Shown here: positions 16,347 to 25,118 of the stretch, one piece after another
Layout: each line of letters opens with the position of its first letter
Position numbering within the stretch: the stretch's first letter is position 1
Assembly (NCBI RefSeq): GCF_023078375.1
Contig: NZ_CP095554.1
Span: forward strand, 992,001-1,056,000
Source of the DNA: Roseomonas gilardii subsp. gilardii
GTDB taxonomy: Bacteria > Pseudomonadota > Alphaproteobacteria > Acetobacterales > Acetobacteraceae
Reading direction: 5' to 3'
DNA length: 64,000 nt
Notes under the pieces: model-generated
Databases searched by the model: none
The model's input: only the letters and a program-made list of their open reading frames with translations
Told to the model about the DNA's origin: nothing
Made by a program: the position numbers and the translations under genes

Positions 16347-17369
16347 ATGGAAGCGCAACTGCTGACGAGGCCGAGGATTGCCCTGGCCATGGGCGACGCG
16401 GCGGGCGTTTCCTCCGAACTTGCCGCCAAGGTTCTGGCCGATCCCGTGGTGCGCGAGGCCGCCGAGATCACCGTGATCGGCGATGTGCGGATGCTGGCGC
16501 GGGGTGCCGAATTCGCCGGCGTGGACCCGGATGTCGATGTGGTCCGCGAGGGCGAGGCCATGCCGCGCCGCGTCCCCGGCCGTCCGGTGCTGGTCGATCT
16601 CGGCCATGGCAATCCGGACGATATCAAGCTGGGCGAGATCTCCGAGGCTGGCGGCCGCTTCGCCACCGAGAATTTCCGCCGTGCCCTGCGCATGGCCGCC
16701 GCCGGCGAAGCCGATGCGGTCTGCTTCACCCCCTTCAACAAGGCGGCGATGCGCCTCGTCACCCCGGGCTACGAGGACGAGATCGGCTTCTCCGCCGAAA
16801 CCATCGGCTTCCACGGCGTGGCCAAGGAGTTCAATGTCCTGGAAGGGCTGTGGAACGCCCGCGTCACCTCGCATGTGCCGCTGAAGGACGTGGCCGGGCT
16901 GCTGACGAAGGAGAACATCCTCGACAACCTGCGCCTGACCGACGAGGCGCTGCGTGCCTCCGGTGTCGCCCGCCCGCGCATCGCCGTGGCGGGGCTGAAC
17001 CCGCATGCCGGCGACAACGGCAATTTCGGGCGGGAGGAGATCGAGGTGATCGCCCCGGCGGTGGAGGCCGGCAAGCGCGAGCAGATCGCCTGCGACGGCC
17101 CCTTTCCGGCGGATACGGTCTTCGTGCGCGCCAAGCGCGGCGACTTCGATGCGGTGCTGACCATGTACCACGACCAGGGCCAGATCGCGATGAAGCTGAT
17201 CGGCTTCGATGCCGGCGTGACGCTGATGGGCGGTTTCCCCTTCCCGATCTGCACCGCCGCCCATGGCACGGCCTATGACATCGCGGGCAAGGGCATCGCC
17301 CATCCCGGCGCCATGCGCAACGCGCTGCTGCTGGCCTCCCGCATGGCGGCGAGCCGCATCGCCGCCTGA
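16347..17369 (+). CDS. PdxA family dehydrogenase (4-hydroxythreonine-4-phosphate dehydrogenase-like, probably catabolic)
   Basis: This 340-residue NAD-dependent, metal-binding dehydrogenase has the PdxA marks: MGDAAGVSSEL at the start, TSHVPLKDV with a metal histidine, AGLNPHAGDNG, and MYHDQGQIAMK with further metal ligands. PdxA proper makes pyridoxal 5-phosphate. Homologues next to Tct transporters and sugar-acid dehydrogenases (PdxA2) oxidise 4-phosphorylated threonate or erythronate instead. This gene sits directly before tctC-B-A and divergent from a GntR regulator, so a catabolic role is more likely. The kinase (DUF1537/OtnK) that usually partners PdxA2 is not in the window. Confidence 0.8.
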   Translation: MEAQLLTRPRIALAMGDAAGVSSELAAKVLADPVVREAAEITVIGDVRMLARGAEFAGVDPDVDVVREGEAMPRRVPGRPVLVDLGHGNPDDIKLGEISEAGGRFATENFRRALRMAAAGEADAVCFTPFNKAAMRLVTPGYEDEIGFSAETIGFHGVAKEFNVLEGLWNARVTSHVPLKDVAGLLTKENILDNLRLTDEALRASGVARPRIAVAGLNPHAGDNGNFGREEIEVIAPAVEAGKREQIACDGPFPADTVFVRAKRGDFDAVLTMYHDQGQIAMKLIGFDAGVTLMGGFPFPICTAAHGTAYDIAGKGIAHPGAMRNALLLASRMAASRIAA

Positions 17370-17433
17370 TCGATCCCTTTAACGGCGCGAAGGCCCGGAA
17401 CGGGTGCGCGCCTTACCCTGGAGGAAAACAAGA

Positions 17434-18444
17434 ATGCGCGTTCTCCCGACGCTGACGCTCGCCTTTTCGCTCGGCGCCGCCTCCCTGGCGGCGACGGCGC
17501 CCCGCCCCGCCCTGGCGGCCTGGGAACCGAACCGCCCCGTCGAGTTCATCGTCACCTCCGGTGCCGGCGGCGGCACCGACCTCTTCGCCCGCACCATCCA
17601 GGCGGCCATCCAGAAGCATGATCTGCTGAACGTGCCCGTCGTCGTCACCAACAAGGGCGGCGGCTCGGGCGCAGAGGGCTTCGTCTATGGCCGCGGCTCG
17701 CAGGGCGATCCGCTGAAGGTGATCTTCGGCACCAACAACGAGTGGCTGCTGCCCTATGTGGCCCGCGTGGCCTGGAAGCCGGAGCAACTCGTGCCGGTGG
17801 CCACCATGGCCTTCGACGAGTTCATGCTCTGGGTGAAGGCGGACGCCCCCTACAAGACCGCCGCCGACTACATCGCCGCGGCCCGCGAGAAGCCGGGCGC
17901 GATGAAGATGGGCGGCAGCCAGACCAAGGACACCGACCAGATCCTCACGCTGAAGATCCAGAAGGCGACCGGCGTGCGCTTCACCTACATTCCCTTCCGC
18001 GGCGGCGGAGAGGCGGGCGTGCAGCTCGCCGGCGGCCATGTGGATTCCAACGTCAACAACCCCTCCGAGAGCGTCGGCGGCTGGCGCGGCGACCAGGTCC
18101 GCCCGGTCTGCGTCTTCCGCAAGACGCCCCTGCCGGTCACGGAGAAGGTGACCGCGACGCAGTCCTGGGCCGATATCCCGACCTGCGCCAGCCAGGGCAT
18201 CCCGGTGGACGAGTACCGCATGCCGCGCACCGTCTTCCTGCCGCCCGACGTGCCGAAGGAGGCCCAGGAATTCTGGACCGGCGTGATGCGCAAGGTCACC
18301 GAGACGCCGGAGTGGAAGGACTACATCACCCGCACGGTGCAGAGCGCGGTCTTCCTGACGCCCGAGCAGATGAAGCCCCTCATGGAGGAGGAGCAGAAGT
18401 CCGGCAAGGAGATGTTCGCCGCCGAGAAGTGGCTGGTGAACTGA
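17434..18444 (+). CDS. tctC: Tripartite tricarboxylate transporter substrate-binding protein (TctC/Bug family)
   Basis: This 336-residue periplasmic protein has a signal peptide ending in ALA near residue 28, then the family start WEPNRPVEFIVTSGAGGGTD and a Bug-type core (NKGGGSGAEGF and IPFRGGGEAGVQLAGGHVD). ATG 17434 is preceded by GGAGG; the in-frame GTG at 17404 is less likely. It captures a carboxylate for the TctAB membrane part encoded immediately downstream. Bug proteins bind citrate, dicarboxylates, hydroxy acids and aromatics, so the ligand is open; neighbouring dehydrogenases suggest a hydroxylated sugar acid. Confidence 0.9.
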   Translation: MRVLPTLTLAFSLGAASLAATAPRPALAAWEPNRPVEFIVTSGAGGGTDLFARTIQAAIQKHDLLNVPVVVTNKGGGSGAEGFVYGRGSQGDPLKVIFGTNNEWLLPYVARVAWKPEQLVPVATMAFDEFMLWVKADAPYKTAADYIAAAREKPGAMKMGGSQTKDTDQILTLKIQKATGVRFTYIPFRGGGEAGVQLAGGHVDSNVNNPSESVGGWRGDQVRPVCVFRKTPLPVTEKVTATQSWADIPTCASQGIPVDEYRMPRTVFLPPDVPKEAQEFWTGVMRKVTETPEWKDYITRTVQSAVFLTPEQMKPLMEEEQKSGKEMFAAEKWLVN

Positions 18445-18475
18445 GGCACCGGAAGCTGGACAGGGAGCGACGGCG

Positions 18476-18958
18476 ATGCTGACCCGCTACCGGATGGAAA
18501 TGGCCACGGCGGCCGTTGTCTTCCTGCTCGGCGCCGTGGCCGTGATCGGTGCCATGGAGCTCGATTACGGCTGGGCGGAGGATGGGCCGCAGGCCGGCTA
18601 CTTCCCCTTCCGCATCGGCCTGATCGTCATGGCCGCCGCCGTCGCGATCGCGGTGCAGAGCTGGTACAACCGGGTGGCGCTGACGCGGGAGGTCTTCGTG
18701 GACCGCGCCGGCGGCGGCCGCGTGCTGCGCTTCGGCCTGTCGATCCTGGCCCTGGTGGTGCTTTCGCTCACCCTCGGCATGTATGTCGCCATGGCCGCCT
18801 ACCTGATCGTCATGATGCGCTGGCAGGGGCGGCATTCCTGGCTCGCCAGCATCGCCGTGCCGCTGCTCTACACCGTCGCGACCTGGCTGGTCTTCGAGAA
18901 CTGGTTCCTCGTGCCGCTCCTCAAGGGGCCGGTCGAGGTCTGGCTCGGCCTGGCCTGA
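18476..18958 (+). CDS. tctB: Tripartite tricarboxylate transporter small membrane subunit TctB
   Basis: This 160-residue protein has four hydrophobic segments, the size and layout of TctB. It includes an early DYGWAEDGPQAGYFPFRIG segment typical of the family. GGGAG lies 8 bases before its ATG. It lies between tctC and tctA in the standard order and should form the membrane complex with TctA; its exact role in the complex is poorly understood. Confidence 0.88.
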   Translation: MLTRYRMEMATAAVVFLLGAVAVIGAMELDYGWAEDGPQAGYFPFRIGLIVMAAAVAIAVQSWYNRVALTREVFVDRAGGGRVLRFGLSILALVVLSLTLGMYVAMAAYLIVMMRWQGRHSWLASIAVPLLYTVATWLVFENWFLVPLLKGPVEVWLGLA

Positions 18959-18970
18959 GGAGACTGGGCG

Positions 18971-20503
18971 ATGTTCGACAACCTCGATTCGCTGATGCAC
19001 GGCTTCGGCGTCGTGCTCACCTTCCACCACGTCGCCATCATCATGGGCGGCGTGCTGCTGGGCATCCTGGTCGGCGTGCTGCCCGGGCTGGGCGCGCCGA
19101 ACGGCGTGACGCTGCTGCTGCCGCTGACCTTCTCGATGGACCCGGTCTCGGCCATCATCCTGCTCACCAGCCTCTACTGGGGCGCGCTGTTCGGCGGTTC
19201 CACCACCTCGATCCTGTTCAACATCCCGGGTGAGCCCTCTTCCGTCGCCACGACCTTCGACGGCTATCCCATGGCCCGGAACGGGCGGGCCACCGAGGCG
19301 CTGACCTATGCCTTCCTCTCCGCCGGCTTCGGCGCGCTGGTGGGCGTGGTGGTGATCACGCTGCTCTCGGGCTTCGTCACCTCCTTCGCGCTGCGCTTCG
19401 GGCCGCCGGAATACTTCGCGGTCTATCTCCTGGCCTTCGCCTCCTTCATCGCCTTCGGCGGCGGCGCGCCGCTCAAGACGCTGGTCTCCATCTGCCTGGG
19501 CTTCGGCTTCGGCATGGTGGGCATGGACACGGTGTCCGGCTCCATGCGCCTGACCTTCGACATCCCCGCGCTGATCAAGGGCATCTCCTTCCTCGTCGTG
19601 GTGATCGGCCTTTTCGGCATCGGGGAACTGCTGCTGACGCTGGAGGAAGGGCTGGAGTTCAAGAGTGTCCGCGCCAAGCTGAACCCGATTGAGATCCTGC
19701 GCGCCGCCGCGCGGATGCCGCGGTACATCCTCGCCATGCTGCGCGGCAGCGCCATCGGCGTCTGGATGGGCATCACCCCCGGCGGGCCGACCGCGGCCTC
19801 CTTCATGTCCTATGGCATCGCCCGCAAGGTCTCGCGCCGCCGCGACCATTTCGGCAAGGGCGAGCCGGAGGGCGTGATCGCGCCGGAAACGGCGGACCAT
19901 TCCGCCGGCACCGCCGCCATGCTGCCGATGCTGGCGCTGGGCATCCCCGGCTCCGCCACCTCGGCGGTGATGCTGGGCGGGCTGATGATCTGGGGCCTCA
20001 ACCCCGGCCCGATGCTCTTCATCGAGCAGAAGGATTTCGTCTGGGGCATGATCGCCTCGATGTATCTGGGCAATGTCATCGGCGTGGTGCTGGTGCTGGC
20101 CACGGTGCCCTTCTTCGCGGCGCTGCTTTCGGTGCCCTTCACCATCATCGGCCCGATCATCGTCACGGTCTGCCTCGCCGGCGCCTATACCGTCGCGAAC
20201 TCCGCCTTCGACCTCTGGATCATGCTGGTCTTCGGCGTGGCGGGCTATGTCATGAAGAAGCTGGACTACCCGATCGCCCCGCTCGTCCTGGCCATGGTGA
20301 TCGGCGACAAGGCGGAGGACGCCTTCCGCCAGTCCATGCTGCTGTCCCAGGGTTCGATCGGCATCCTGTGGTCCAACCCGCTGGTGGGAACGATCTCCAC
20401 CATCGCTGTCCTGTTCCTGCTGTGGCCCATCGTGGCGGCCATCCTGGGCTGGCGCCGCGCCGGCAAGTCGGCCCTGGCCGCGGGGTCGGGAAGCCAGGCG
20501 TGA
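18971..20503 (+). CDS. tctA: Tripartite tricarboxylate transporter large permease TctA
   Basis: This 510-residue membrane protein has the TctA signatures GVLPGLGAPNGVTLLLPLTF (about residues 36-55) and, in the second half, GAAMLPMLALGIPGSATSAV-like sequence around residues 315-340. It has roughly eleven or twelve transmembrane segments. GAGGAG precedes its ATG at good spacing. It uses the proton or sodium gradient to move the ligand captured by TctC. The gene is followed by a 352-base gap made mostly of hairpin repeats. Confidence 0.92.
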   Translation: MFDNLDSLMHGFGVVLTFHHVAIIMGGVLLGILVGVLPGLGAPNGVTLLLPLTFSMDPVSAIILLTSLYWGALFGGSTTSILFNIPGEPSSVATTFDGYPMARNGRATEALTYAFLSAGFGALVGVVVITLLSGFVTSFALRFGPPEYFAVYLLAFASFIAFGGGAPLKTLVSICLGFGFGMVGMDTVSGSMRLTFDIPALIKGISFLVVVIGLFGIGELLLTLEEGLEFKSVRAKLNPIEILRAAARMPRYILAMLRGSAIGVWMGITPGGPTAASFMSYGIARKVSRRRDHFGKGEPEGVIAPETADHSAGTAAMLPMLALGIPGSATSAVMLGGLMIWGLNPGPMLFIEQKDFVWGMIASMYLGNVIGVVLVLATVPFFAALLSVPFTIIGPIIVTVCLAGAYTVANSAFDLWIMLVFGVAGYVMKKLDYPIAPLVLAMVIGDKAEDAFRQSMLLSQGSIGILWSNPLVGTISTIAVLFLLWPIVAAILGWRRAGKSALAAGSGSQA

Positions 20504-20512
20504 TCGTCCGTG

Positions 20513-20821
20513 TCCGGCCCCGGGAGGAGGCCCTGCCTCCTCCGGTCCCCCTCCGCTGGGGACATGGTATGTCCCCAGACTCCGCCTTGCGTTGGCACGG
20601 GGCGGAGGCGTTGTCCGGGAGACCATGCCGGAGCGCGCATGGACGAGCGGAACTCGTAGAACACAACAGGGCGTCCGCGATCGCGGCATCCGCCGTCGCC
20701 GAAGGGCTGAGCCCTTCGGCGCGATCCCGCTGCAGTGAAAGCCAACGCATGGAAGGTCCAGGAAACTCAGTTTCCTGGCGGATAGGGGGGCCGGGGGAAA
20801 GGTGGAGCCTTTCCCACGGGA
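20513..20821. repeat. Hairpin repeat elements, copy pair b (two units in inverted orientation)
   Basis: The 352-base gap 20504-20855 holds two units facing each other. The left unit (20513-20597) has stems GGAGGAGGC/GCCTCCTCC with loop CCT and CTGGGGACAT/ATGTCCCCAG with loop GGT. The right unit (20698-20821) has GCCGAAGGGC/GCCCTTCGGC with loop TGA, CCAGGAAAC/GTTTCCTGG with loop TCA, and GGGAAAGGT/GCCTTTCCC with loop GGA and one T-G pair. The linkers (GCCAACG, GGTCCAGG, GCGGATAGGGGG) are shared with other copies. I see no gene in the gap. Confidence 0.75.
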
Positions 20822-20855
20822 CAGCGCAACGCCCGAACCGAAAGCGGAACGACGC

Positions 20856-21746
20856 ATGAAACTCGCATTCCTCGGCCTGGGCCTGATGGGTGGCCACATG
20901 GCGCGCCGCGTGCTGGCGGCGGGGCATGAGCTGACGGTCTGGAACCGTTCCCCCGACAAGGCCGCCCCCTTCGCCGAGGCCGGCGCCCGCGTGGCGGCCA
21001 GTGCCGCCGAGGCGGTGCGCGAGGCCGAGGCCGTGATCCTGATGCTGGAGAACGGCCCGGTGGTGGAGCGCGTGCTCTTCGGCAGCGGCATGGCGGAGGC
21101 CCTGCCGCCCGGCGCGGTGGTGGCGGACATGTCCTCCATCAAGCCGGCCGAGGCGCAGGATCATGCCGCACGCCTGGGCGGGCGGGGCGTGCATCATGTG
21201 GACGCACCGGTGTCCGGCGGCACCACGGCGGCGGAGGCCGGCACGCTCGCCATCATGGCGGGCGGCGAAGCGGCGCCCTTCGCCCGTGTCGAGCCGGTGC
21301 TGCGCGCCATGGGACGCCCGGTGCTGGTCGGACCGCATGGGGCGGGGCAACTCGCCAAGCTGGCCAACCAGGTGATCGTCGGCGTCACCATCGGTGCGGT
21401 GGCCGAGGCGCTGATGCTGGCCGCGCGCGGCGGCGCCGATCCGGCCAAGGTGCGTGAGGCGCTGCGCGGCGGCTTCGCCGAGAGCCGCATCCTGGAACTG
21501 CATGCCCAGCGCATGATCGAGCGCGACTTCGCCACGCGCGGCCGCTGCGTCACGCATCTGAAGGACCTGGACAACACGCTCGACGCGGCGGAACGGCTGG
21601 GGCTGGAAAGCGTGCCCTATTCGGCGCTCACCGCCGATCTCTATCGCGGGCTGATCGAGAGCCAGGGCGATCCCGACCACTCCGCCCTGCTGCTGGAGCT
21701 GGAGCGCCGCAACCCGCCTGCCGGGGCAGAGGAGGCGAAGGCATGA
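20856..21746 (+). CDS. NAD(P)-dependent oxidoreductase, 3-hydroxyisobutyrate dehydrogenase family
   Basis: This 296-residue beta-hydroxyacid dehydrogenase has the nucleotide-binding motif FLGLGLMGGHMA at the N-terminus, the substrate motif DAPVSGGTTAAEAGTLAIM (about residues 118-136) and the catalytic lysine in GQLAKLANQ. Family members act on 3-hydroxyisobutyrate, tartronate semialdehyde or, in LtnD-like enzymes, threonate at C2. Here it follows a PdxA-like gene and a Tct transporter, an arrangement seen for threonate/erythronate catabolism, so oxidation of a C4 sugar acid is a fair guess. ATG 20856 gives the normal N-terminus. Its stop overlaps the next gene by four bases. Confidence 0.85.
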   Translation: MKLAFLGLGLMGGHMARRVLAAGHELTVWNRSPDKAAPFAEAGARVAASAAEAVREAEAVILMLENGPVVERVLFGSGMAEALPPGAVVADMSSIKPAEAQDHAARLGGRGVHHVDAPVSGGTTAAEAGTLAIMAGGEAAPFARVEPVLRAMGRPVLVGPHGAGQLAKLANQVIVGVTIGAVAEALMLAARGGADPAKVREALRGGFAESRILELHAQRMIERDFATRGRCVTHLKDLDNTLDAAERLGLESVPYSALTADLYRGLIESQGDPDHSALLLELERRNPPAGAEEAKA

Positions 21747-23122
21747 ACCACGAGATCCTTTTCCGCGACCTGGGTGACCGTTGCTTCGGCTTCGCCCTGA
21801 CAGGTGCCAAGGGCGGCTTCAGCCGCACCCTGCTGGCGCAGATCCGTGCCATTCCCCGGCTGCGGCCGGCGGCGCTCTGCGACCTCGATCCCGAGGGCGT
21901 GCTGGCACTGCTCGCGGAGCTCGGCTTCCCGGCGGATGCCGCCCGGATCTGCGAGACGCCGGACAGCGCGCGCGAGGCCGCCGCCACCGGCCATATCGTG
22001 GTGCTGCGCGACCAGTCCCTGCTGGGCGCCGTGCCGCATGACATCCTGGTGGAGGCCACGGGCCAGCCCGAGGCCGGCGCCCGCATGGCACTGGAGGCGA
22101 TCCGCCGCGGCGCGCATGTCGCCATGGTGAGCAAGGAGGTGGATTCCGTCGTCGGTCCGCATCTCAACCGGCTCGCCTGCGACCGGGGCCTCGTCTACAC
22201 CACGGCGGATGGCGACCAGCCGAGCAACCTGATCGGCCTCGTCACCTGGGCGCGGCTGCTGGGCTTCGAGGTCGTCGCCGCCGGCAAGTCCAGCGAATAC
22301 GACTTCGTCTTCGACCATGCCACCGGCACCGTGACCTGCGCCGACCTGCGTGGCGAGGCGCCCGCCCTGGCGGATCTGTGGGCATTGGGCGAGGATGTGA
22401 CGGGCACGCTGGCACGCCGTTCCGCCGCGCTCGCCGACCTGCCGCAGAGCGCCACGCCCGACTACTGCGAGATGAACGTGGTGGCCAACTCCACCGGCCT
22501 GCTGCCCTCGCGCCCGGAGCTCAGCTACCCGCTCTGCCGCATCACCGAACTCGCGGATGTCTTCATCCCGCGCGAGGATGGCGGCATCCTCGACCGCACC
22601 GGCGTGGTGGACGTGTTCAACTGCCTGCGCCGGCCGGAGGAGGTGAGCTTCGGCGGCGGCGTCTTCGTCGTGGTCCGGGCGGGCGACCGGCCGGTCTGGG
22701 AGATGCTGCGCGGCAAGGGCCATCTGGTGAGCCGCAACGGGCGCTATGCCTGCATCTTCCTGCCCTATCACTTCATGGGCCTGGAAACGCCCGTCTCGCT
22801 GCTGTCCGCGGCGGGCCATGGCCGTGCCTCCGGCAGCGACCGGCAGCGGGTGGAAGCGGTGATGGTGGCGCGCGCCGAGCGCGACTTCCGCGCCGGCGAA
22901 GTGCTGGAGATGGGCGGCCACCACCACATCATGACGGATTGCACGCCGCTCCTCCTGCCCGTGGCCGAGGCGCGGGGGCTGGCCCCCTTCTACCTCGCCG
23001 CCAACAAGCCGCTGCGCGTGGATGTGCCGCGCGGTACGCTGATTCGTGAGGAAATGGTGGATCTGGAGGGCTCGCTGCTCCAGTCCCTGCGGCAGGAGGA
23101 CGTGGTTCCGGCTGCGGGCTGA
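21743..23122 (+). CDS. Homoserine-dehydrogenase-like NAD(P)-binding protein with C-terminal SAF domain
   Basis: This 459-residue protein belongs to the group predicted as homoserine-dehydrogenase-like with an SAF domain. The Rossmann part has FALTGAKGGFSRTLLAQI near residues 12-30, a middle catalytic domain follows, and the C-terminal SAF-like segment contains YLAANKPLRVDVPRGTLIRE (about residues 415-434). It lacks the usual ACT domain and is not next to threonine biosynthesis genes. It overlaps the 3-hydroxyisobutyrate-type dehydrogenase gene and so belongs to the same organic-acid operon. I do not know the substrate; a branched or short hydroxy-acid derivative is plausible from context. Confidence 0.75.
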   Translation: MNHEILFRDLGDRCFGFALTGAKGGFSRTLLAQIRAIPRLRPAALCDLDPEGVLALLAELGFPADAARICETPDSAREAAATGHIVVLRDQSLLGAVPHDILVEATGQPEAGARMALEAIRRGAHVAMVSKEVDSVVGPHLNRLACDRGLVYTTADGDQPSNLIGLVTWARLLGFEVVAAGKSSEYDFVFDHATGTVTCADLRGEAPALADLWALGEDVTGTLARRSAALADLPQSATPDYCEMNVVANSTGLLPSRPELSYPLCRITELADVFIPREDGGILDRTGVVDVFNCLRRPEEVSFGGGVFVVVRAGDRPVWEMLRGKGHLVSRNGRYACIFLPYHFMGLETPVSLLSAAGHGRASGSDRQRVEAVMVARAERDFRAGEVLEMGGHHHIMTDCTPLLLPVAEARGLAPFYLAANKPLRVDVPRGTLIREEMVDLEGSLLQSLRQEDVVPAAG

Positions 23123-23147
23123 TCACGGCGGCGTCGCGCCTGTGTTC

Positions 23148-23242
23148 CAGCCCCGGGAGAGAGGCGCTGCCTCTCCGCCCGGACCCCCACTCCGCCGGGG
23201 ACCGAGGCCGGTCCCCGGACCCCGGGCCTGAGTTGGTGCTGG
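23148..23242. repeat. Hairpin repeat element, copy c
   Basis: One unit lies between convergent genes. Stem 1 is GAGAGGC/GCCTCTC with loop GCT, then the linker GGACCCCCACTCCG, then stem 2 CCGGGGACC/GGTCCCCGG, and the tail ACCCCGGGCCTGAGTTGG. The stems differ in sequence from copies a, b and f but pair in the same places. Confidence 0.7.
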
Positions 23243-23297
23243 CGGCTGCCGTTGATCTGTCGCCCGGCCCTTGGACGCAGGTGGGCCGGCGGGGTTC

Positions 23298-25118
23298 CTA
23301 CCCTGCCGGCACCACCGGCAGCACCAGGTGCGAAGCGCGCCCGGCATCGACGAAGAGCGTGTTGGTGGCCGCCCGCATCCGCCGCCAGTTGCCTTCCGGC
23401 TCGCCGGTCTGCGGGTTCAGGTCATAATGTGGGAACTCGCTCGATGCGATGTCCAGCCGGATGCGGTGCCCTGCCTTGAACAGATTGGCCGTGGGGAAGA
23501 GCTCCACCGTGACGGGCACGGGCACGCCCGGTTCCAGCGGCACGGGGCGTGACGGGTCCTCGCGGTAACGGCAACGCAGGATGCCCTCGCAGAGATTCAT
23601 GGCGAAGCCCTGCGGGTAGTCTTCGCTGGGCGGATACACATCCACCAGCTTGGCGGTGATGTCGGTGTCCGGCGCGTCGGAGGCGATCCAGAGATGCGCC
23701 ACCACGGGGCCGACCGCCGTCACGTCCCCGGCCAGGGGCTCCGTCTGGAAGACCAGCACATCCGGGCGGGAGGCCAGCGGCAGGAAGGGAGCGCGATGCG
23801 CGTACATGTCGGGCCGTTCGCGCTGGTCATAGGGGCCGCCGGCGATCAGCGGCTCCATCGAGGTGATCGCACCGCCCACGGTCGGCACCGGATTGGCGGG
23901 GTCGGCGGTCCAGGACAGCGGCGCCGCGGCTTCCGGCGGCGCGTCCTCCCGCAGCCCGCCATCGCCATGCAGGTGGAAGCGGGTGAAGCGCGTGTCCGGC
24001 AGCGGCCAGTCCGTGGCGTGCCGCCAATGGCCGCCATGTTCCAGCCGCCCTTCCACATTCTTCCGGCCGGAGCCACCGCCCATGACGAAGACGCGCACGG
24101 GCGGATCGGAATCCACGCCATTCGCCTCGCCCTTCAGCCAGCGGTCGAAGAAGCGCAGGCGGAAGGCGCGCCAGTCCCCGGCCCAGGAATCGATGGTGGC
24201 CTCGGGGCCGAACTCCACCTCGCCGAAGGCGGTCTGCGAGCGGTTGCCATGCGTCCAGGGGCCGAGGATCAGCGAGGGCCGCCCACGCCCGGCATCGCGC
24301 AGCCCCCGGAAATTCTCCACCGCCGTGCGCGGATAGGGATCGTACCAGGAAGACATGTGCACCATGGACACATCGGCATAGCGGCCGTGCCAGCCCTTGG
24401 CATAGATGCCGAGGCGCTGCCAGTATTCGTCGAAGGCGCCGCGCTGCCACTGCTCGAAGAGATAGTCCTCGTAATCCGGCGCGTGCCGCACCGGGGAATG
24501 GCCGGGCTTCCAGGGCCAGCGGGCGAACCAGTCATGCAGGCTCTCGCCCGCGAAAGCCGCGCTGCGCACCGGGTCGGCGATGGTTTCCGGCGCGAGGCGC
24601 CCCTGGTTGAAGGCCCAGGTCGCCTGCTTCAGCTCGAAGGCGCCGCCACGCCGGATGCCGCCGTTCCAGGCATCGGAGAAGCCGCCGGAATCCAGGATCT
24701 GCGCCGCGAGGCCCGGCGGGTCGAGGCAGCCCAGCGCGGCCTGGGTATGGGCCGCGTAGCTCAGCCCCATCGTGCCGATCCGGCCGTCGCACCAGGGCTG
24801 TTCCACGATCCAGGCGCAGCAGTCGTAGCCGTCCTCGCCATCGGCGAGGTACTTCACGAACTCGCCCTCGGAACCGTAGCGGCCCCGGCAGTCCTGATAG
24901 ACGACGGTATAGCCGGCGGCGTTGAAATACGCCGCGATCGCCTCCCGCTTCACGGGGACGGGGTCGGCGGCGGTACGCTCGGAGCGCGAGACCTCGCGCT
25001 TGCCATAGGGCGTGCGCTCCAGGATGGTGGGCCAGGGGCCTTCGCCGTCCGGAAGATAGATATCCGTGGCGAGGCGGACGCCGTCGCGGCAGGCCATCCT
25101 GTACTCGGTGCGGCGCAT
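23298..25118 (-). CDS. CocE/NonD family hydrolase (X-Pro dipeptidyl-peptidase-like)
   Basis: This 606-residue serine hydrolase has the CocE fold: an N-terminal alpha/beta hydrolase with ERTPYGK, CRGRYGSEGEF and the nucleophile in GLSYAAHTQ, a cap domain, the histidine region GPWTHGN, and a C-terminal jelly roll of the X-Pro dipeptidyl-peptidase type (HRIRLDIASSEFPHYDLN near the end). Members cleave esters, amides or X-Pro peptides. Its ATG overlaps the GNAT stop (TGATG); a GTG lies one codon upstream. Together with the peptide-binding protein at 25645 this suggests a peptide or amide substrate. There is no clear signal peptide. Confidence 0.85.
   Translation of the reverse strand: MRRTEYRMACRDGVRLATDIYLPDGEGPWPTILERTPYGKREVSRSERTAADPVPVKREAIAAYFNAAGYTVVYQDCRGRYGSEGEFVKYLADGEDGYDCCAWIVEQPWCDGRIGTMGLSYAAHTQAALGCLDPPGLAAQILDSGGFSDAWNGGIRRGGAFELKQATWAFNQGRLAPETIADPVRSAAFAGESLHDWFARWPWKPGHSPVRHAPDYEDYLFEQWQRGAFDEYWQRLGIYAKGWHGRYADVSMVHMSSWYDPYPRTAVENFRGLRDAGRGRPSLILGPWTHGNRSQTAFGEVEFGPEATIDSWAGDWRAFRLRFFDRWLKGEANGVDSDPPVRVFVMGGGSGRKNVEGRLEHGGHWRHATDWPLPDTRFTRFHLHGDGGLREDAPPEAAAPLSWTADPANPVPTVGGAITSMEPLIAGGPYDQRERPDMYAHRAPFLPLASRPDVLVFQTEPLAGDVTAVGPVVAHLWIASDAPDTDITAKLVDVYPPSEDYPQGFAMNLCEGILRCRYREDPSRPVPLEPGVPVPVTVELFPTANLFKAGHRIRLDIASSEFPHYDLNPQTGEPEGNWRRMRAATNTLFVDAGRASHLVLPVVPAG

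Noticed and set aside
16347-17369. PdxA in pyridoxal phosphate synthesis
   Set aside because: The gene lies in a regulated Tct transport and dehydrogenase locus, not with ksgA or surA as biosynthetic pdxA often is; a catabolic role fits better.
18380-21142. 920-codon minus-strand open frame across tctB, tctA and the next gene
   Set aside because: It spans several well-supported plus-strand genes and an intergenic repeat, and its composition is that of a codon shadow.
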